A stretch of 22,808 nt of DNA from Streptomyces sp. NRRL F-5727 (GCF_000719555.1 NZ_JOGX01000089.1:1-22808), one strand, 5' to 3'. Positions 1 through 7,806 are shown, counted from the stretch's first letter. The notes: a model not told the origin generated them from the letters alone. Made by a program: numbers and translations.

Positions 1-246
1 CCGTCAGCCGACCCCGCCGCCGCCCCGCCCCCACACCGAAGGGGGCGTAACGGGTGCCGGAGGGCGCGTGGTGCCGGCGCGGCGGACACGGCCGGTGCCG
101 GCGCCACTCGCGTCGGAGTCGTGCGGTCCGGGAGTCGCGCGCCGCTCATCGCTTAACCGCATCCGTCTTGCTCTAGACAACGTTGTCATCCGTCGGCAGA
201 GTGGTGCTTCGTAAGGTCGGATGGTTCGGAGAGGTTGGGCGGGATC
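1..246. other. Upstream intergenic region of the ROK kinase
   Basis: This GC-rich stretch lies before the kinase. It contains a perfect 12-bp palindrome at 176-187, annotated separately, and a half-site-like CTTAACCG at 152-159. A minus-strand ATG at 149 opens a frame that runs off the left edge. That frame is Pro/Ala/Arg-rich, has no ribosome binding site and resembles no family, so I do not call it a gene. Confidence 0.4.
176..187. promoter_or_regulatory. LacI-type operator GACAACGTTGTC upstream of kinase-manA
   Basis: A perfect 12-bp palindrome with a central CG, the usual form of LacI/GalR-family operators. It sits about 60 bp upstream of the kinase start, and its right half contains a -35-like TTGTCA. 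The same core recurs as a 16-bp palindrome upstream of the mannanase at 12641-12656, which supports a shared regulator. That it is a repressor site for mannan catabolism is an inference. Confidence 0.7.
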
Positions 247-1218
247 GTGTACGGAGCGCTGGACATCGGTGGTACGAAGATCGCCGGGGCGCTGGTCGAC
301 GCGGAGGGGGGCGTGGTGGCGCGGGCGCAGCGGCCGACGCCCGCGCGCGAGTCCGCCGAGGCGCTGATGGGCGCGGTGACCGGCGTCCTGGACGAGCTGG
401 CCGCCCGTCCCGAGTGGGCGGCGCTGTCCTGTCTGGGCATCGGGAGCGCGGGGCCGGTGGACACGTTCGCGGGCACGGTGAGTCCGGTCAACATCCCGGC
501 CTGGCGCTCCTTCCCCCTGGTGGAGCGCGTGCGGAGCCATCCCGCCGTCCCGGACGGGATCGAGCCGGTGCTCGTCGGCGACGCGGTCGCGATGGCGGCG
601 GCGGAACACTGGATCGGCGCGGCGAAGGGCGCGGCGAACGCCCTGTGCATGGTCGTCTCGACCGGCGTCGGCGGCGGCCTGGTCCTGGGGGGTTCCGTCC
701 ACACGGGGAGGACCGGGAACGCCGGTCACATCGGCCACATCACCGTCGAACAGCACGGCCCGCTGTGCCCCTGCGGCGCCCGGGGATGCGTCGAGCGCTA
801 CGCCAGCGGTACGGCGATCGCCGCCCACGCCCTGGAATCCGGCTGGACGCCCCCGGCCGGCCTTCCCGCCACGGCCCGCGAGGTGGCCGCCTCGGCCCGC
901 GCGGGCGACCCGAGGGCGCTCGACGCGTTCGACCGGGCCGGCCGCGCCCTGGCCGCCGCCATCGCCGCGACCGCCGCGCTCGTCGAACTCGACCTGGTCG
1001 TCTTGGGCGGCGGGGTCTCGCAGGCCGGCGACGTGCTGTTCGCGCCGCTGCGGCGGCACCTGAAGGCGTACGCCGCCCTCGACTTCACGCGCGACCTCCC
1101 GGTCGTGCCCGCCGGCCTGGCCCTCGACGCCGGACTGATCGGCGCGGCCGCCGCGGGCGTCGCCGCCGCCGACCTGTTCCGCGCCGCGGCCGGCACGCGG
1201 GGGCGGACGGCCGGCTGA
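247..1218 (+). CDS. ROK-family sugar kinase (probable manno/glucokinase)
   Basis: The 323-residue product is a typical stand-alone ROK kinase without the DNA-binding domain of ROK repressors. The N-terminal phosphate loop DIGGTK is at residues 6-11. The ROK zinc motif is clear: a GHI His followed by CPCGARGCVE, with cysteines 174, 176 and 181. The GTG at 247 is preferred because GGAGAGG ends 12 bases before it and the protein then begins directly at the phosphate loop; an in-frame TTG at 235 would leave no room for that site. ROK kinases phosphorylate hexoses at O6 with ATP in the cytoplasm. Next to manA and a mannanase, mannose is a plausible substrate, giving mannose-6-P for ManA, but glucokinase activity cannot be excluded. 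The gene is 110 bp upstream of manA and probably shares its operator-controlled promoter. Confidence 0.9.
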   Translation: MYGALDIGGTKIAGALVDAEGGVVARAQRPTPARESAEALMGAVTGVLDELAARPEWAALSCLGIGSAGPVDTFAGTVSPVNIPAWRSFPLVERVRSHPAVPDGIEPVLVGDAVAMAAAEHWIGAAKGAANALCMVVSTGVGGGLVLGGSVHTGRTGNAGHIGHITVEQHGPLCPCGARGCVERYASGTAIAAHALESGWTPPAGLPATAREVAASARAGDPRALDAFDRAGRALAAAIAATAALVELDLVVLGGGVSQAGDVLFAPLRRHLKAYAALDFTRDLPVVPAGLALDAGLIGAAAAGVAAADLFRAAAGTRGRTAG

Positions 1219-1328
1219 CCTCCGGCCTCCCCGGCGGCCGGACGCGGCGGGCCTCCTCCCCGTGCCCGCGCGCATCGGCACCGGACGCCCCCGGTTCCAC
1301 CCCACCGCACGCACTCCAGGAAACGACC

Positions 1329-2519
1329 ATGGACCTCCTTCACAACACCGTCCAGTCCTACGACTGGGGCTCCCGCACCCTGCTGCCGGAACTCACGGGC
1401 GAGCCGCCCACCGGAGCGCCCCAGGCCGAACTCTGGATGGGCGCCCACCCGGCGGCGCCCTCCCGCGTGCTCCGGGAGGACGTCCTCACACCCCTGGACC
1501 GGGTGGTCGCCGGGAACCCGGAGGGCGAGCTCGGTGCGGCCACCGTGCGCCGGTTCGGGCCCCGGCTTCCGTTCCTGCTCAAGCTCCTGGCCGCCGACGC
1601 GCCGCTCTCCGTCCAGGTGCACCCGGACCTCGCCCAGGCCCAGGCCGGGTTCGCCCGGGAGAACGCGCTCGGTGTGCCTCTCGACGCGGCCCACCGCAAC
1701 TACCGCGACGACCAGCACAAGCCGGAGATGATCGTCGCCCTCACCCCGTTCCGGGGGCTGTGCGGCTTCCAGGCCCCGGCGGACGCCGCCGACCTGCTCG
1801 ACTCCCTGGAGGTGCCGGCGCTCCGGCCGTACGCCGAGACCCTGCGGGTCGTCGCCGAACCCCAGGCGCTCGCGGAGGTCTTCCGGGCCTTCCTCCGCCC
1901 CCCGGCGGGGCTCCTCGACGCCGTCGCCCGGGCGCTGGCCGTCGCGGCGAAAGGCCCGGCCGAGGCCCACATCGCCGCCTACGACCGCATCGCACGGGCC
2001 CACCCGGGCGACTCCGGGCTGCTGTCCGCGCTGCTGCTCCGGTACGTCGAACTGAGCCCCGGCGAGGCGCTGTTCCTCGGTGCCGGGGTCCCGCACGCGT
2101 ACCTGTCCGGGCTCGGCGTGGAGATCATGGCGAACTCCGACAACGTCCTGCGGTGCGGACTGACCTCCAAGCACGTCGACGCCGAGGAGCTGACCCGGAT
2201 CGTCCGCTTCGGCACGCCCCCGGCCCGCGTGCTGACCCCCCGCGGCGAGGAGGGCGAGGAGGTGTACCCGGCGCCCGTGGACGACTTCCGTCTGTCCCGG
2301 TACGACCTGCGGACCGGTGAACCACGCCGGCGCCTGACGCTGGACGCCCCGCAGATCCTCCTCTGCACCGCCGGGACCGTGACCGTCTCCTCCTCCGGGC
2401 GGAGCCTCGGCACCGGCCCCGGACAGGCCGTGTACGTGCCGGCGGGCGCCGAGGCGTGGCTGGAGGGGGACGGGACGGTGTTCCGCGCCACGACGGGCAC
2501 GGCGGAGCGCCTCGACTGA
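1329..2519 (+). CDS. manA: Mannose-6-phosphate isomerase, class I
   Basis: The 396-residue product interconverts mannose-6-P and fructose-6-P in the cytosol. The class I zinc ligands are all readable: Gln96 and His98 in QVHPD, Glu133 in HKPE and His256 in GVPHAY. The family signature follows, with ANSDNVLR then GLTSKHVD, and a C-terminal cupin-like segment. Length matches the family. The ATG at 1329 is chosen because the conserved N-terminal motif NTVQSYDWGS follows immediately; the ribosome binding site (AGGAAA) is weak. The frame is open far upstream, but that part overlaps the kinase in another frame and is not real protein. In this locus it would feed mannose from mannan breakdown into glycolysis. 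A Streptomyces genome usually also carries a housekeeping manA near the GDP-mannose genes, so this copy may be catabolic. Confidence 0.95.
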   Translation: MDLLHNTVQSYDWGSRTLLPELTGEPPTGAPQAELWMGAHPAAPSRVLREDVLTPLDRVVAGNPEGELGAATVRRFGPRLPFLLKLLAADAPLSVQVHPDLAQAQAGFARENALGVPLDAAHRNYRDDQHKPEMIVALTPFRGLCGFQAPADAADLLDSLEVPALRPYAETLRVVAEPQALAEVFRAFLRPPAGLLDAVARALAVAAKGPAEAHIAAYDRIARAHPGDSGLLSALLLRYVELSPGEALFLGAGVPHAYLSGLGVEIMANSDNVLRCGLTSKHVDAEELTRIVRFGTPPARVLTPRGEEGEEVYPAPVDDFRLSRYDLRTGEPRRRLTLDAPQILLCTAGTVTVSSSGRSLGTGPGQAVYVPAGAEAWLEGDGTVFRATTGTAERLD

Positions 2520-2556
2520 ACGGTCGGGACGGGTCGCGAAACAACCGCTGGGTTAG

Positions 2557-2572
2557 CTTAACCGGTTATGTA
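2557..2572. promoter_or_regulatory. Third ACCGGTT-type operator-like palindrome
   Basis: CTTAACCGGTTATG contains the perfect 10-bp palindrome TAACCGGTTA and matches the two promoter operators at 6271-6286 and 6390-6405 in the CTTnACCGGTT core. It lies downstream of both manA and the convergent lacI gene, and I see no good promoter beside it. It could be an auxiliary site for looping, an operator of an unseen transcript, or a remnant. Confidence 0.45.
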
Positions 2573-2699
2573 AAGGCTCCCGTGGTCGGCCATCCCGGCC
2601 GTATCTTTCATTCGACCGCCGGGAATCGACCGGAGAACCCGCCGACCGGCAGAGGCGATGACCTGAACCGCATCCGGCGGACCATCCCCACCGCGGGAA

Positions 2700-2731
2700 C
2701 GAGGGGCTTACCCGTACGGGTAAGCCCCTCG
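2700..2731. terminator. 32-bp perfect palindrome, bidirectional terminator
   Basis: A perfect 32-bp inverted repeat whose arms read CGAGGGGCTTACCCGT and its complement. It starts 18 bp past the stop of the minus-strand repressor gene and also faces manA. A hairpin of this strength between convergent genes is best read as a two-way terminator, although there is no T-tract, as is common in Streptomyces. Confidence 0.8.
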
Positions 2732-2748
2732 ACGCCGTCTCCGACCGC

Positions 2749-3795
2749 CTACACGCGGCGCGGCGGCCCCGTCGAGCCCCTCGGCGTCAGGGTCGGGGTG
2801 GGCACCTGGAGGGAGCCGGAGCGGGTCCCCTCGATCACGCCGAACAGGGTCCGGGCGACCTCCTCGCCGAAGTGGTGGACGTCGTGGCTCATCGCGGAGA
2901 GCGGCGGATGCGTCAGCCGGCACAGCTGCGAGTCGTCCCAGGCGAGGAGGGAGACGTCGTCGGGGACCGAGAGGCCCATCTCCGAGGCGACCGCCGCTCC
3001 GGCGACGGCCATGATGTCGTTGTCGTACAGGATCGCCGTCGGCCGGTCCGGGGACATCAGGAGGCTGCGGGTGGCCCGCGCGCCCTCCTCCCCGACGAAG
3101 CCGGTCGCCACCTGCCGCCGTCCGTCCAGGCCCAGTTCGGCCATGGTCGCCTCGAAGGCGGCGGCGCGGATGCCGCTGTGGCCGAGGCCGGCGGGCCCAC
3201 CGACCCGGGCGATCCGCCGGTGGCCGAGGGCCGCCAGGTAGCGCACGGCCTCGGCCGCCGCGGAGGCGTCGTCCGTCCAGACGGACGGGAAGCCGCCGGT
3301 CAGGGACGGGTGGCCGACGGCCACCGCGGGCATGCCGAGCGCCCGCAGCGGCGGGATGCGCGGGTCGTCCCGGTGGAAGTCGACGAGGATCGCCCCGCCG
3401 ACCGTCCGGCTGCGCCACCACTCCCGGTAGAGGTCGGTCTCCTCGGCCAGGTCGCGGACCAGCCGGAGGAGGAGGGAGCAGGAGCGCTCGGCGAGGACGT
3501 CCTCGATGCCGGAGATGAACTCCATGTAGAAGGGTTCGAGGCCGAGGAGCCGGGCGGGGCGGCAGATGGCCAGGCCGATGATGCCCGTCCGCCGGCCGGA
3601 GAGGTTCCGCGCGGTGTGGTTCGGGCTCCAGCCGAGCTCCTCGGCGGCCGTGAAGATGCGTTCCCTGGTCGCCGGGGACACCCCGGGCCGGTTGTTGAAG
3701 GCGAGGGAGACGGCGCCTTTGGACACGCCGGCCCGCGCGGCGACATCGGTGATCGTGACACGCGGGCCGGGGAGACGGGGGGAGGGGGCGCTCAC
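2749..3795 (-). CDS. LacI-family repressor, mannosidase operon
   Basis: The 348-residue product has the LacI/GalR layout: an N-terminal helix-turn-helix (residues about 13-40, VTITDVAARAGVSKGAVSLA), a hinge helix around ARNLSGR, and a periplasmic-binding-protein-like sensor domain ending in TPTLTPRGSTGPP. The GTG start at 3795 overlaps the mannosidase stop (GTGA) and has GGGAG upstream, so it is translationally coupled to the enzyme. Being last in the mannosidase operon, it would be autoregulated. The best candidate target is the ACCGGTT-core operator at the operon's own promoter, and the ligand is probably a manno-oligosaccharide. Both points are inferences. Its sensor domain is clearly paralogous to the second repressor at 9850-10884; both share an EPFxMEFISGxExVLAE stretch. 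Confidence 0.93.
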   Translation of the reverse strand: MSAPSPRLPGPRVTITDVAARAGVSKGAVSLAFNNRPGVSPATRERIFTAAEELGWSPNHTARNLSGRRTGIIGLAICRPARLLGLEPFYMEFISGIEDVLAERSCSLLLRLVRDLAEETDLYREWWRSRTVGGAILVDFHRDDPRIPPLRALGMPAVAVGHPSLTGGFPSVWTDDASAAAEAVRYLAALGHRRIARVGGPAGLGHSGIRAAAFEATMAELGLDGRRQVATGFVGEEGARATRSLLMSPDRPTAILYDNDIMAVAGAAVASEMGLSVPDDVSLLAWDDSQLCRLTHPPLSAMSHDVHHFGEEVARTLFGVIEGTRSGSLQVPTPTLTPRGSTGPPRRV

Positions 3796-6191
3796 GCCGC
3801 TCCCACGCTGAACAGGGCCGCCCGTACGGCCTCCGGGTCGTCGCCCGCCCAGCCGCGCACCGTGATCCGGACCTCCTCGCCCGGCAGCAGGGTGACCAGC
3901 CCGTGGTCGGCGCTCGCCGCCGGGGCGAGGCGGTCCGCCTGGAGGAGCAGGTCCCGCACCAGGGTCCGGGCGGTGACCGTCACGACCGCGTCGCCGTCAC
4001 CGGCCGGCTCGACCAGGACGTCGTACGCGGGCTCCGGATAGGCGAAGTCCTTCTCGTACACGGGGAGGTGGACCGCGCGCAGGCCGTCGGCGTCGGCGAC
4101 CAGGAGCTCCTTGCCGGAGTCGGCCGTCGGCAGGAGGGAGGCCGGGACGACCAGGCGTACGACCGTCCGGGCGGCGGCCTCCAGGTCGAGCACGGCCTCC
4201 TTGAGCACGGTGCCGTCGGCGGCGACGCGGCGCAGGGTGACGGTGGTGAGCCAGGTGGTGCCGGACTGGTTGTCGAGGGCGAGGACCGGGCCGTCCGCGG
4301 CGGGCACGAGGCTGAGGAGCCGGTCGGCGTAGACGCGGCGCAGCTCGTGGTAGAGCGGCTTGAGGTGCCCCTCGCCGTCGATCGCGGCCCAACTGCTGAC
4401 CGGCCAGCAGTCGTTGAGCTGCCAGACGACCGTGCCCGCGCAGACCGGCCAGTGGGAGCGCCAGTGCTCGATGCCGGCGGCCACCGCCCGGGCCTGGACG
4501 ACCTGGGCGAGGTAGTGCCAGCGGTCGAAATCGCCCTCGGGCAGGCCGAAGTGGCGGTCGATGCCGCGGTTCAGCTTGCCGTTGCCGTCCTCGGCCTTCT
4601 GGTGGTGGAGCATGCCGGGGGAGTCGGGGGCCAGGTCCTCGCCGGGCAGGGCGCGCCGCAGGGTGCTGACCGCGGGCGGGGCCTGCCAGCCGAACTCGGC
4701 GCAGAAGCGCGGCACGTCGGCGCGGTACTCGGCGTAGTCCTGCCGGTTCCACACCTCCCACGAGTGGTGGGTGCCGTGCCGGGGGTCGTTGGGGTGGTGG
4801 TCCCAGGAGCCGGACCAGGGGCTGCCGGCCGTGTACGGGCGGGTCGGGTCGAGCTCGGCGACGATCCGGGGGAGGACGCCGAGGTAGTAGCCCTCGCCCC
4901 AGGAGTCGCCCGCCAGCGGCTCCTCCCAGTCCCAGTCGCGGAAGCCCCACAGGTTCTCGTTGTTGCCGTTCCACAGGACGAGGCTGGCGTGCGACATCAG
5001 CCGGACAACGTTGTCGCGCGCCTCGGCCTCGACCTCTCCGCGCAGCGGCTGCTCCTCGGGGTACGCGGCGCAGGCGAAGAGGAAGTCCTGCCAGACCATG
5101 AGGCCCAGCTCGTCGCAGACGTCGTAGAAGGCGTCGTGCTCGTAGATCCCGCCGCCCCAGATCCGTACCAGGTCGACGTTGGCCTCGGCGGCCTGGGTGA
5201 GGCGGGTGCGGTAGCGCTCGGGGGTGACCCGGGACGGCAGGACGTCGTCGGGGATCCAGTTGACGCCGCGCGCGAAGATCCGCGTGCCGTTGACGACGAA
5301 GGTGAAGCCGGTGCCGTGTTCGTCGGCGGACCGGTCGACGGTCACCGTGCGGAAGCCGATCCGCCGCGACCAGGAGTCGAGCGGCGCGCCGCCCTCGTCC
5401 AGGAGCTCGACGGCGAGCCCGTACAGCGGCTGGGCACCGTATCCCCGGGGCCACCACAGCTCGGGCTCGGGCACCTCCAGGCGGAGCACGGCCTCCGCGC
5501 CCGTGAAGGAGGTCTCGGCGACCACGCCGGCGACCGTGGCGCGCAGGGTGAGCGAGCGGTCGGTGCCGCTCGCGGTCCGGGCGGCCCGGACGCGCAGCTC
5601 GACGTGGCCGGTCGCGCCGTCGACGGTGACCAGCGGGCGGACCTCCGCGAGCCGCGCGGTCGACCAGCGCTCGATCCGCACCGGCCGCCACATGCCGGCG
5701 GTGACCACGGTCGGGCCCCAGTCCCAGCCGAAGGAGCAGGCCATCTTGCGGATGTACTGGAACGGCTCGGGGTAGACGTTCGGCCGGTCGCCGGTGAGCG
5801 CGCGGACCCGCTCGGCCTCGTCGTACGCCGAGGCGAAGCGCACCTCCAGGCGGCCGGTCCGCCCCGTCACGTCCAAGCGGTGGACGCGGTGCATGTTCCG
5901 GGTCGAGCCGAGCGACTCGCCGTCGACCAGGACCTCTGCGGCGGTGTCCAGGCCCTCGAAGACGAGCTCGCTCCGCTCGTGCCCGCCGTCGGCGGCGGTG
6001 AGTTCGGTCTCGTACGACCACGAGCGGCGCCCGACCCAGGCGATCTCCGTCTCGTTCCGTCCGAGGAACGGGTCCGGGATCACCCCGGCGGCGAGCAGGT
6101 CGGTGTGGACACAACCGGGCACCTGCGCGGGGAGCAGCGCGTCCTCGTGGCGCAGGCTCCACCCCTCGTGCAGTCGGGTGACGTCCTTCAT
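3792..6191 (-). CDS. GH2 exo-beta-mannosidase
   Basis: The 799-residue product has the order typical of GH2 beta-mannosidases: an N-terminal jelly-roll sugar-binding domain (WVGRRSWSYETE, FEGLDTAAEVLVDGE), an immunoglobulin-like middle domain, a TIM-barrel and a C-terminal beta domain. The acid/base Glu412 lies in WNGNNEN and the nucleophile Glu499 in CAEFGWQ. It removes beta-1,4-linked mannose from the non-reducing ends of manno-oligosaccharides. There is no signal peptide, so it acts inside the cell on imported sugars. The ATG at 6191 is preferred over an upstream in-frame start because GGAG lies 9 bases before it and the family start motif (LHEGWSLR) follows. It heads an operon with the lacI gene, overlapping by 4 bp. 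Codons for Asp-Asn-Val-Val at 5004-5015 form a perfect operator-like palindrome. Confidence 0.94.
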   Translation of the reverse strand: MKDVTRLHEGWSLRHEDALLPAQVPGCVHTDLLAAGVIPDPFLGRNETEIAWVGRRSWSYETELTAADGGHERSELVFEGLDTAAEVLVDGESLGSTRNMHRVHRLDVTGRTGRLEVRFASAYDEAERVRALTGDRPNVYPEPFQYIRKMACSFGWDWGPTVVTAGMWRPVRIERWSTARLAEVRPLVTVDGATGHVELRVRAARTASGTDRSLTLRATVAGVVAETSFTGAEAVLRLEVPEPELWWPRGYGAQPLYGLAVELLDEGGAPLDSWSRRIGFRTVTVDRSADEHGTGFTFVVNGTRIFARGVNWIPDDVLPSRVTPERYRTRLTQAAEANVDLVRIWGGGIYEHDAFYDVCDELGLMVWQDFLFACAAYPEEQPLRGEVEAEARDNVVRLMSHASLVLWNGNNENLWGFRDWDWEEPLAGDSWGEGYYLGVLPRIVAELDPTRPYTAGSPWSGSWDHHPNDPRHGTHHSWEVWNRQDYAEYRADVPRFCAEFGWQAPPAVSTLRRALPGEDLAPDSPGMLHHQKAEDGNGKLNRGIDRHFGLPEGDFDRWHYLAQVVQARAVAAGIEHWRSHWPVCAGTVVWQLNDCWPVSSWAAIDGEGHLKPLYHELRRVYADRLLSLVPAADGPVLALDNQSGTTWLTTVTLRRVAADGTVLKEAVLDLEAAARTVVRLVVPASLLPTADSGKELLVADADGLRAVHLPVYEKDFAYPEPAYDVLVEPAGDGDAVVTVTARTLVRDLLLQADRLAPAASADHGLVTLLPGEEVRITVRGWAGDDPEAVRAALFSVGAA
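5004..5015. promoter_or_regulatory. Intragenic GACAACGTTGTC palindrome in mannosidase
   Basis: The identical 12-mer found upstream of the kinase gene occurs here inside the mannosidase coding sequence, about 1.2 kb from its start. It uses the codon GTT, which is rare in this GC-rich gene. It may be a secondary repressor site or a roadblock. Chance is possible. Confidence 0.4.
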
Positions 6192-6244
6192 GGTGTGCGG
6201 CTCCAATCGCCTGGCAGCGGGCGGGATGCGGGTACGGGCCGACA

Positions 6245-6273
6245 AGCTAGCCGTACATTTACTTAACTGTCCA
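6245..6273 (-). promoter_or_regulatory. Promoter of mannosidase-lacI operon
   Basis: On the minus strand a -35-like TGGACA (6268-6273) is separated by exactly 17 bp from a -10-like CTAGCT (6245-6250). The predicted start lies about 45-50 bases before the ATG at 6191. The ACCGGTT-type operator overlaps the -35 element. Confidence 0.5.
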
Positions 6274-6286
6274 TGAACCGGTGAAG
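6271..6286 (-). promoter_or_regulatory. ACCGGTT-type operator at mannosidase promoter
   Basis: Read on the minus strand this is CTTCACCGGTTCATGG. It matches the transporter-side copy CTTTACCGGTTCACGA at 13 of 16 positions, in the corresponding orientation relative to its own gene. The overlap with the -35 box fits repression by blocking RNA polymerase. Confidence 0.7.
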
Positions 6287-6389
6287 TTCAGTCGGCACGG
6301 GAAGAGCGCGGATTGAGCGCGGGACGCCGACTGACCGGGATAAGCGGCTGGTCCCCGGTAACGATTAGGCATCACGCGGGAAATCAGCA

Positions 6390-6405
6390 CTTTACCGGTT
6401 CACGA
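6390..6405 (+). promoter_or_regulatory. ACCGGTT-type operator at transporter promoter
   Basis: CTTTACCGGTTCACGA is the partner of the site at 6271-6286. It covers the -35-like TTTACC of the transporter promoter. The two sites are about 119 bp centre to centre, a distance that could permit looping by a tetrameric repressor. Confidence 0.7.
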
Positions 6406-6419
6406 CTGGCTGACATAGT
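6391..6419 (+). promoter_or_regulatory. Promoter of the sugar ABC transporter operon
   Basis: TTTACC (6391-6396) and CATAGT (6414-6419) are spaced by 17 bp, about 50 bp upstream of the binding-protein ATG. The -35 element lies within the operator. Confidence 0.5.
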
Positions 6420-6468
6420 GCCGTCATCCCACCGCTGACCTGAGCCGTGACTTTGAAGGAGTTGGGCC

Positions 6469-7794
6469 ATGGGGAACAAGAAGACGACCGTGCTCCCGGG
6501 CGCCGTGCTGGCCGCTGTGATGCTCGCGCTGTCGGCGTGCGGCGGCGGAGGTGGTGGCGCCACCGGAGAGGTGGCCGCCCCGCCGTCCGACCCGCAGGAG
6601 GTCTCCGGCGAGATCAAGGTCCTCACGCAGCGGACCGACCTGGTGCAGAACGGGACGCTCCAGAAGTACGCGGCGGAGTTCAACAAGATCTACCCCAAGG
6701 TGAAGGTGAAGTTCGACGGCATCACCGACTACGAGGGGGAGGTGAAGATCCGCATGAACACCAACGAGTACGGTGACGTGCTCCTCATCCCCGGCGCGGT
6801 GGCCAAGAGCGACTACCCGAAGTTCTTCGCCCCCCTCGGCACCACCGCCGAGCTGTCGAAGTACCGCTTCAGCGACAAGAGCGAGGTGGACGGCAAGGTC
6901 TACGGCATCGCCCAGTTCGGCACCGCCAACGGCTTCGTCTACAACAGGAAGCTCTGGAAGCAGGCAGGCGTCACCAGCTGGCCGAAGACCCCGGAGGAGT
7001 TCCTGGCCGGCCTGAAGGCGGTCGGGGAGAAGACCGGCGCCACGCCGTACTACACCAACTTCAAGGACGGCTGGCCGATGGTCCAGTGGACCGCCAACCT
7101 GGGGGTCGTCGGCTGCGACGCCCAGGCGGGCAACGCCCTCGCCGGCCCGGTCTCGCCCTGGAAGGCCGGGAGCGAGCTGAACGCCATCGACAGCCTCCTG
7201 TACGACATCGTGAAGCAGGGCCTGTCGGAGAAGGACCCGACCACCACCAACTGGGAGACCTCCAAGGCGCTCCTCGGTGAGGGCGAGATCGCCACGATGA
7301 TGCTCGGTTCCTGGTCGATCACGCAGATGCAGGACGCGGCGAAGAAGGCCGGCGGCGCGCCGGAGGACATCGGCTTCATGCCCTTCCCGGTCCAGAAGGA
7401 CGGCAAGCACTGCGCCGCCCTGGTGTCCGACTACCAGCAGGCCGTGAGCGTCCACTCGCACAACAAGTCCGCGGCGCGCGCCTGGGTGGACTGGTTCACC
7501 GAGAAGTCCGGCTTCGCGGAGAAGGAGGGCGTGGTCTCCGCCGTGAAGTCCGCCCCGATGCCCGCCACTCTGAAGGAGTTCGTTGACAACGATGTCAGGT
7601 TCTTCGACCGCTCCGAGGCGAAGACCGCGACCGTCAACGACATCGACGAGGCGGCCGAGATCGGCCTCAACAAGCAGGACTACCGCCAGAAGCTGATCGA
7701 CACGGCCCGCGGCGCCGCCAAGGGCAGCCTGGAGGACTTCTTCGCCGACCTGAACAAGAGGTGGGACGAGGCGGCGAAGACCGTCGGCAGCTGA
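6469..7794 (+). CDS. ABC transporter sugar-binding lipoprotein
   Basis: The 441-residue product is a family 1 extracellular solute-binding protein. It begins with a lipoprotein signal: a KK n-region, a hydrophobic core and the lipobox LSAC with Cys24 as the lipidated residue, followed by a Gly-rich linker. The ATG at 6469 has AAGGAG 7 bases upstream. In the CUT1 family this protein captures oligosaccharides outside the membrane and delivers them to two permeases; here manno-oligosaccharides are the likely ligand because of the adjoining mannosidase and mannanase. The gene heads a three-gene operon. A strong hairpin after its stop may keep its transcript more abundant than the permease part. 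Codons 372-377 embed a one-mismatch copy of the GACAACGTTGTC site using the rare codons GTT, GAT and AGG. Confidence 0.93.
   Translation: MGNKKTTVLPGAVLAAVMLALSACGGGGGGATGEVAAPPSDPQEVSGEIKVLTQRTDLVQNGTLQKYAAEFNKIYPKVKVKFDGITDYEGEVKIRMNTNEYGDVLLIPGAVAKSDYPKFFAPLGTTAELSKYRFSDKSEVDGKVYGIAQFGTANGFVYNRKLWKQAGVTSWPKTPEEFLAGLKAVGEKTGATPYYTNFKDGWPMVQWTANLGVVGCDAQAGNALAGPVSPWKAGSELNAIDSLLYDIVKQGLSEKDPTTTNWETSKALLGEGEIATMMLGSWSITQMQDAAKKAGGAPEDIGFMPFPVQKDGKHCAALVSDYQQAVSVHSHNKSAARAWVDWFTEKSGFAEKEGVVSAVKSAPMPATLKEFVDNDVRFFDRSEAKTATVNDIDEAAEIGLNKQDYRQKLIDTARGAAKGSLEDFFADLNKRWDEAAKTVGS
7584..7597. promoter_or_regulatory. Intragenic near-palindrome TGACAACGATGTCA
   Basis: It differs by one base from the TGACAACGTTGTCA core at 12642-12655 and sits in the binding-protein gene. 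The codons around it (GTT, GAT, AGG) are unusual for this genome. A function as a secondary repressor site is possible but unproven. Confidence 0.35.
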
Positions 7795-7806
7795 TACCGG
7801 CGGGGT

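Larger units (their letters stand above)
2520..2748. other. Convergent intergenic region with operator-like site
   Basis: This gap of about 230 bp separates manA from the convergent repressor gene. It is less GC-rich than its surroundings and holds the operator-like palindrome at 2557-2572 and the strong hairpin at 2700-2731. I find no gene here; the ATG at 2658 is followed at once by a stop codon. Confidence 0.5.

Noticed and set aside
1..149. Minus-strand ATG at 149 running off the left edge, possibly a divergent gene
   Set aside because: No ribosome binding site and a Pro/Ala/Arg-rich product without recognisable features; it cannot be supported from the part visible.
4..1314. Long minus-strand open frame across the kinase gene
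   Set aside because: Its composition is Gly/Arg-rich shadow sequence opposite a clear ROK kinase with intact motifs.
2136..2147. GACAACGTCCTG in manA as a further GACAACGTTGTC site
   Set aside because: The right half does not match, and the codons encode the conserved SDNVLR motif of the isomerase.
2311..2321. ACCGGTGAACC in manA as a further operator
   Set aside because: Only a half-site matches and it falls in ordinary codons; similar partial matches are expected by chance in this composition.
3903..6266. 787-codon plus-strand open frame opposite the mannosidase
   Set aside because: It is the antisense shadow of a GH2 enzyme with all catalytic motifs; the Val/Asp/Gly-rich translation is not protein-like.
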